Origin: Leifsonia sp052114085
GTDB taxonomy: Bacteria > Actinomycetota > Actinomycetes > Actinomycetales > Microbacteriaceae
DNA: 64,000 nucleotides
Direction: 5' to 3'
Assembly (NCBI RefSeq): GCF_052114085.1
Contig: NZ_JBFREB010000001.1
Span: 558,001-622,000 of the forward strand
The notes beneath the pieces are model-generated. The model had not been told where the DNA came from. It did no database searches and saw nothing but the letters and a program-made list of their open reading frames with translations. A program made the translations under genes and the position numbers. Positions 61,278 through 64,000 of this stretch are shown here, one piece after another. The stretch's first letter is position 1. Every line of letters starts with the position of its first letter.

Positions 61278-63110
61278 ATGAGTATCGCCGAACTCGACCT
61301 TCCCGGCACCGCACCGATCGGCGGTCTGTCCGCGGTCCGAGCCTGGGTCGACGACATCGTCGCCCTCACCCAGCCGGACGAGGTGGTCTGGTGCGACGGC
61401 TCTCTCGCCGAGGCCGACCGCCTCACGAAGCAACTCGTCGCGGAAGGGAAGCTCATCCGGCTGAACCCGGAGTGGCGGCCCAACAGCTTCCTCGCGCGCA
61501 CCGACCCGGGCGACGTGGCCCGCGTCGAGGACCGCACGTTCATCTGCTCCAGGGACGAGTCGGACGCCGGCCCGACCAACAACTGGCGCGAGCCGGAAGC
61601 CATGCGGGCCGAGCTCCGCACGGTCTTCGCCGGCAGCATGCGCGGCCGCACGATGTACGTCGTGCCGTTCTCCATGGGGCCGGTCGGCGGCCCACTGTCG
61701 CAGGTCGGCATCCAACTCACCGACTCCGCCTACGTGGCCGTCAGCCTCGGGATGATGACCCGCGTCACCGCGACCGTGCTCGACCTCATCGACGCCGGGC
61801 AGCCCTGGGTTCCGACCGTCCACAGCGTCGGTCACCCGCTGGTCGACGTGAGCGGGACGCGCACGGACGACGTCGCGTGGCCGTGCAACACGACGAAGTA
61901 CATCGTGCAGTTCCCGGAGACGCGGGAGGTCTGGTCGTACGGTTCCGGCTACGGCGGCAACGCCATCCTCGCCAAGAAGTGCTTCGCGCTGCGCATCGCC
62001 TCGGTGATGGCGCGCGACGAGGGTTGGCTCGCCGAGCACATGCTGATCATCAAGGTCACTTCGCCGGAGGGGCGCGCCTTCCACTTCGCGGCGGCCTTCC
62101 CGTCGGCGTGCGGCAAGACCAATCTGGCGATGCTGGAGTCGAGCATCCCGGGCTGGCGCGTGGAGACCATCGGGGACGACATCGCCTGGCTGCGACCCGG
62201 ACCGGACGGCCGGCTCCGCGCCATCAACCCGGAGGCGGGCTTCTTCGGCGTCGCGCCGGGCACCGGTGAGAGCACCAACCGGACCGCAGTCGAAACGCTC
62301 TGGGGAAACACGATCTTCACCAACGTGGCACTGCGCGACGACGGCGATGTCTGGTGGGAGGGGCTGACCGACGAGCCGCCTGCACACCTGATCGACTGGG
62401 AGGGGAAGGACTGGACGCCCGGAAGCGGTCGCCCGGCCGCGCATCCGAATTCCCGTTTCACCGTGAGCGCCGCGCAGTGCCCGTCTATCGCGGACGACTG
62501 GGATGCGTTCGACGGCGTGCCGATCGACGCCATCCTGTTCGGCGGACGCCGGGCCAGCAATGTCCCGTTGGTCGCTCAGGCGCGGGATTGGCGCCACGGC
62601 GTGTTCATCGGTGCCACCATCTCGTCGGAACGAACCGCCGCGGCCGAGGGGACCGTCGGCGAGCTGCGGCGCGATCCGTTCGCGATGCTGCCGTTCTGCG
62701 GCTACAACATGGCGGACCACTGGGCGCACTGGCTGGAGATGGGGGAGCAGCTCGGCGACAAGGCACCGGCCGTGTTCCAGGTGAACTGGTTCCGCAAGGG
62801 CGACGACGGCCGGTTCCTCTGGCCCGGCTTCAGCGAGAACGCCCGCGTAATCGAATGGATCGCCCGTCGCGTGGAGGGGACCGCTGGAAGCGTAGGAACG
62901 CCCATCGGTCGCCTGCCGGTCGTCGATGAGCTGGACCTGGACGGACTCGACCTCCCGGCGGACGATGTGGCGGCCCTCTTCGAGGTGGACCCGCAGAGCT
63001 GGCTCGCCGAGTGCGACCTCACCGAGGAGTTCTTCGCCCGTTTCGGCAGCCGCGTCCCGCCGGCTCTCCGCGCCGAGCTCGCCTCGCTCCGCTACCACCT
63101 CCGCGCCTGA
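61278..63110 (+). CDS. pckG: Phosphoenolpyruvate carboxykinase (GTP)
   Basis: PckG converts oxaloacetate and GTP to phosphoenolpyruvate, the first step of gluconeogenesis. The 610-residue enzyme has the P-loop with Cys278 in FPSACGKTNLAML, the metal-site IGDDIAWL, GVAPGTGESTNRTAVETLWGN, and NWFRKGDDGRF near the end. ATG 61278 follows AAAAGGA; the longer upstream frame would run into the RamB-like promoter. It lies divergent to that regulator, which is likely to control it in acetate or propionate growth. Confidence 0.96.
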   Translation: MSIAELDLPGTAPIGGLSAVRAWVDDIVALTQPDEVVWCDGSLAEADRLTKQLVAEGKLIRLNPEWRPNSFLARTDPGDVARVEDRTFICSRDESDAGPTNNWREPEAMRAELRTVFAGSMRGRTMYVVPFSMGPVGGPLSQVGIQLTDSAYVAVSLGMMTRVTATVLDLIDAGQPWVPTVHSVGHPLVDVSGTRTDDVAWPCNTTKYIVQFPETREVWSYGSGYGGNAILAKKCFALRIASVMARDEGWLAEHMLIIKVTSPEGRAFHFAAAFPSACGKTNLAMLESSIPGWRVETIGDDIAWLRPGPDGRLRAINPEAGFFGVAPGTGESTNRTAVETLWGNTIFTNVALRDDGDVWWEGLTDEPPAHLIDWEGKDWTPGSGRPAAHPNSRFTVSAAQCPSIADDWDAFDGVPIDAILFGGRRASNVPLVAQARDWRHGVFIGATISSERTAAAEGTVGELRRDPFAMLPFCGYNMADHWAHWLEMGEQLGDKAPAVFQVNWFRKGDDGRFLWPGFSENARVIEWIARRVEGTAGSVGTPIGRLPVVDELDLDGLDLPADDVAALFEVDPQSWLAECDLTEEFFARFGSRVPPALRAELASLRYHLRA

Positions 63111-63112
63111 CC

Positions 63113-63193
63113 CGTCCCCTCCATCGCTTCCTCACTTAATCCGCTGAATGTGCCTGCGAAGCCGGATTAAGTGAGGAAGCGATTGAGGGGACG
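63113..63193. repeat. Long imperfect palindrome (31-pair stem)
   Basis: Bases 63113-63143 pair with 63163-63193 in a stem of 31 positions with one C/T mismatch (63122/63184) and a 19-base loop. It sits between the convergent pckG and ABC exporter genes. It has no T run. It shares the architecture but not the sequence of the 13033-13089 palindrome. Confidence 0.75.
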
Positions 63194-63199
63194 AGCGGG

Positions 63200-64000
63200 T
63201 CAGACGAGGAGCTGGTGCTTGGCGAGGTCGCGGTAGAGGGGGGTGCTCTCCACGAGTTCCGAGTGGGTGCCAGTGCCGATCACGCGGCCGTGGTCGAGCA
63301 CCACGATCTGGTCGGAGTCGACGACGGTGGACAGGCGGTGCGCGATCACCAGGAGCGTCCGGTCCACGGCGACCGCGTCGATCGCCTCCCGCATCAGCTG
63401 CTCGTTGCGGCCGTCGAGGCTGGAGGTGGACTCATCCAGCAGAAGCACGGGCGGCGCCGCCAGCAGCGCACGGGCGATCGCGAGACGCTGGCGCTCGCCG
63501 CCGGACAGCATGATGCCGTCTTCGCCGACCGGAGCGCCCAGCCCGAGCTCGTTCCGTTCGAGGACCTCGGTCAGGTTCACGGCGTGCAGCACGTCGATGC
63601 ATTCCCCGTCGGTCGCCTCCGGCGCCGCGAGGGTCAGGTTGTCACGGAGCGACCCCGCCAGCACGGGCGCATCCTGCTCGACGTAGCCGATCTGGGACCG
63701 CAGCCCCACGCGGTCGAGCGTGCGCACATCCATCCCGCCGAAGCGGACCTCGCCGGCCTGCGGGTCGTAGAAGCGCTCGACGAGAGCAAGGATGGTCGAC
63801 TTGCCCGCGCCCGACGGCCCGACGAGGGCGGTGCGCTTGCCGCGCGGGACGCGGAAGCTGACGCCGTGCAGGACGCCGCCGTGACGCTGGGCGCCCTCGC
63901 TGCTGCCTGCCCCGGCTGCAGCCTCCGCCTCGGCCACCACATCCGCACCGGTGAACGCCTCGAACGCCAGGCGCTCGGGGCTCGGCTCGGGCGCCTGCCT
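63200..64000 (-). CDS. ABC exporter ATPase (C-terminal part)
   Basis: The gene is cut by the right window edge; about 266 residues of the C-terminal ATPase domain are present. Motifs run in order: Walker A GPSGAGKST, Q-loop YVEQDAPVLAGSLRDNL, signature LSGGERQRLAIARAL, Walker B and D-loop LLLDESTSSLD and H-loop IAHRLSTV. This matches the fused-permease exporters of the MdlB/MsbA type. The reading frame continues through RLAFEAFTGAD to the edge, so the membrane part should lie beyond 64000. The substrate is unknown. Confidence 0.85.
   Translation of the reverse strand, partial: RQAPEPSPERLAFEAFTGADVVAEAEAAAGAGSSEGAQRHGGVLHGVSFRVPRGKRTALVGPSGAGKSTILALVERFYDPQAGEVRFGGMDVRTLDRVGLRSQIGYVEQDAPVLAGSLRDNLTLAAPEATDGECIDVLHAVNLTEVLERNELGLGAPVGEDGIMLSGGERQRLAIARALLAAPPVLLLDESTSSLDGRNEQLMREAIDAVAVDRTLLVIAHRLSTVVDSDQIVVLDHGRVIGTGTHSELVESTPLYRDLAKHQLLV

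Noticed and set aside
61194..63098. 634-codon open frame antisense to pckG
   Set aside because: Shadow of a real gene; no ribosome site and no family resemblance.

Overview
The window is high-GC chromosomal DNA from an actinobacterium, most likely the family Microbacteriaceae (Leifsonia-like). This is an inference from gene content and order: a 6C small RNA beside a Tad pilus locus with a DUF4244 pilin, a RamB/PrpR-type regulator divergent from GTP-dependent pckG, malate:quinone oxidoreductase, and dnaX-recR-lysC-asd in one run. A further sign is the many start codons lying 6-7 bases after a TANNNT -10 box, which suggests leaderless mRNAs.

Layout. 1-4026: right end of a probable integrated element (ABC exporter genes, an HTH protein, a tyrosine integrase) abutting the 3' end of tRNA-Ser(GGA). 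4206-13016: SRP RNA, then a tightly packed run of DUF1254 protein, pta, ackA and three secreted BAAT-like lipoproteins. 13033-20322: a long hairpin, then dnaX, recR, lysC, asd and mqo. 20329-23311: an ABC-F ATPase behind a structured leader, and a radical SAM protein under a perfect SOS box. 23407-31276: an unusual three-gene sensor system, thymidine kinase, UDP-glucose dehydrogenase, a DUF4012 protein and a sortase-type surface protein. 31365-39399: LLM oxidoreductase, FMN reductase, metallophosphoesterase, class A PBP, RidA and acetyl-CoA synthetase. 39530-42882: 6C RNA, Tad genes and a small hypothetical protein. 43152-50166: topA, tmk, holB, a lipoprotein peptidase and a TetR regulator. 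50247-54826: tRNA-Thr(CGT), a D,D-carboxypeptidase, nicotinamidase and an MMPL transporter. 54870-59687: hydrolase, Lrp regulator, aldehyde dehydrogenase, thiolase and SDR. 59712-64000: RamB/PrpR-like regulator, pckG and a partial ABC exporter.

How genes fit together. Acetate and C2/C3 metabolism recurs: pta-ackA and acs interconvert acetate and acetyl-CoA, mqo and pckG support growth on such carbon, and the RamB/PrpR-like protein is the obvious candidate regulator. DNA metabolism (dnaX, recR, holB, topA, tmk, tdk) and envelope work (PBP, carboxypeptidase, Tad pilus, secreted lipoproteins) form the other themes.

The least explained parts are the three BAAT-like lipoproteins, two of which have lost the nucleophile; the kinase/pseudokinase/response-regulator trio; two long intergenic hairpins; and the ABC-F leader. 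No CRISPR array, rRNA or complete insertion sequence was seen.
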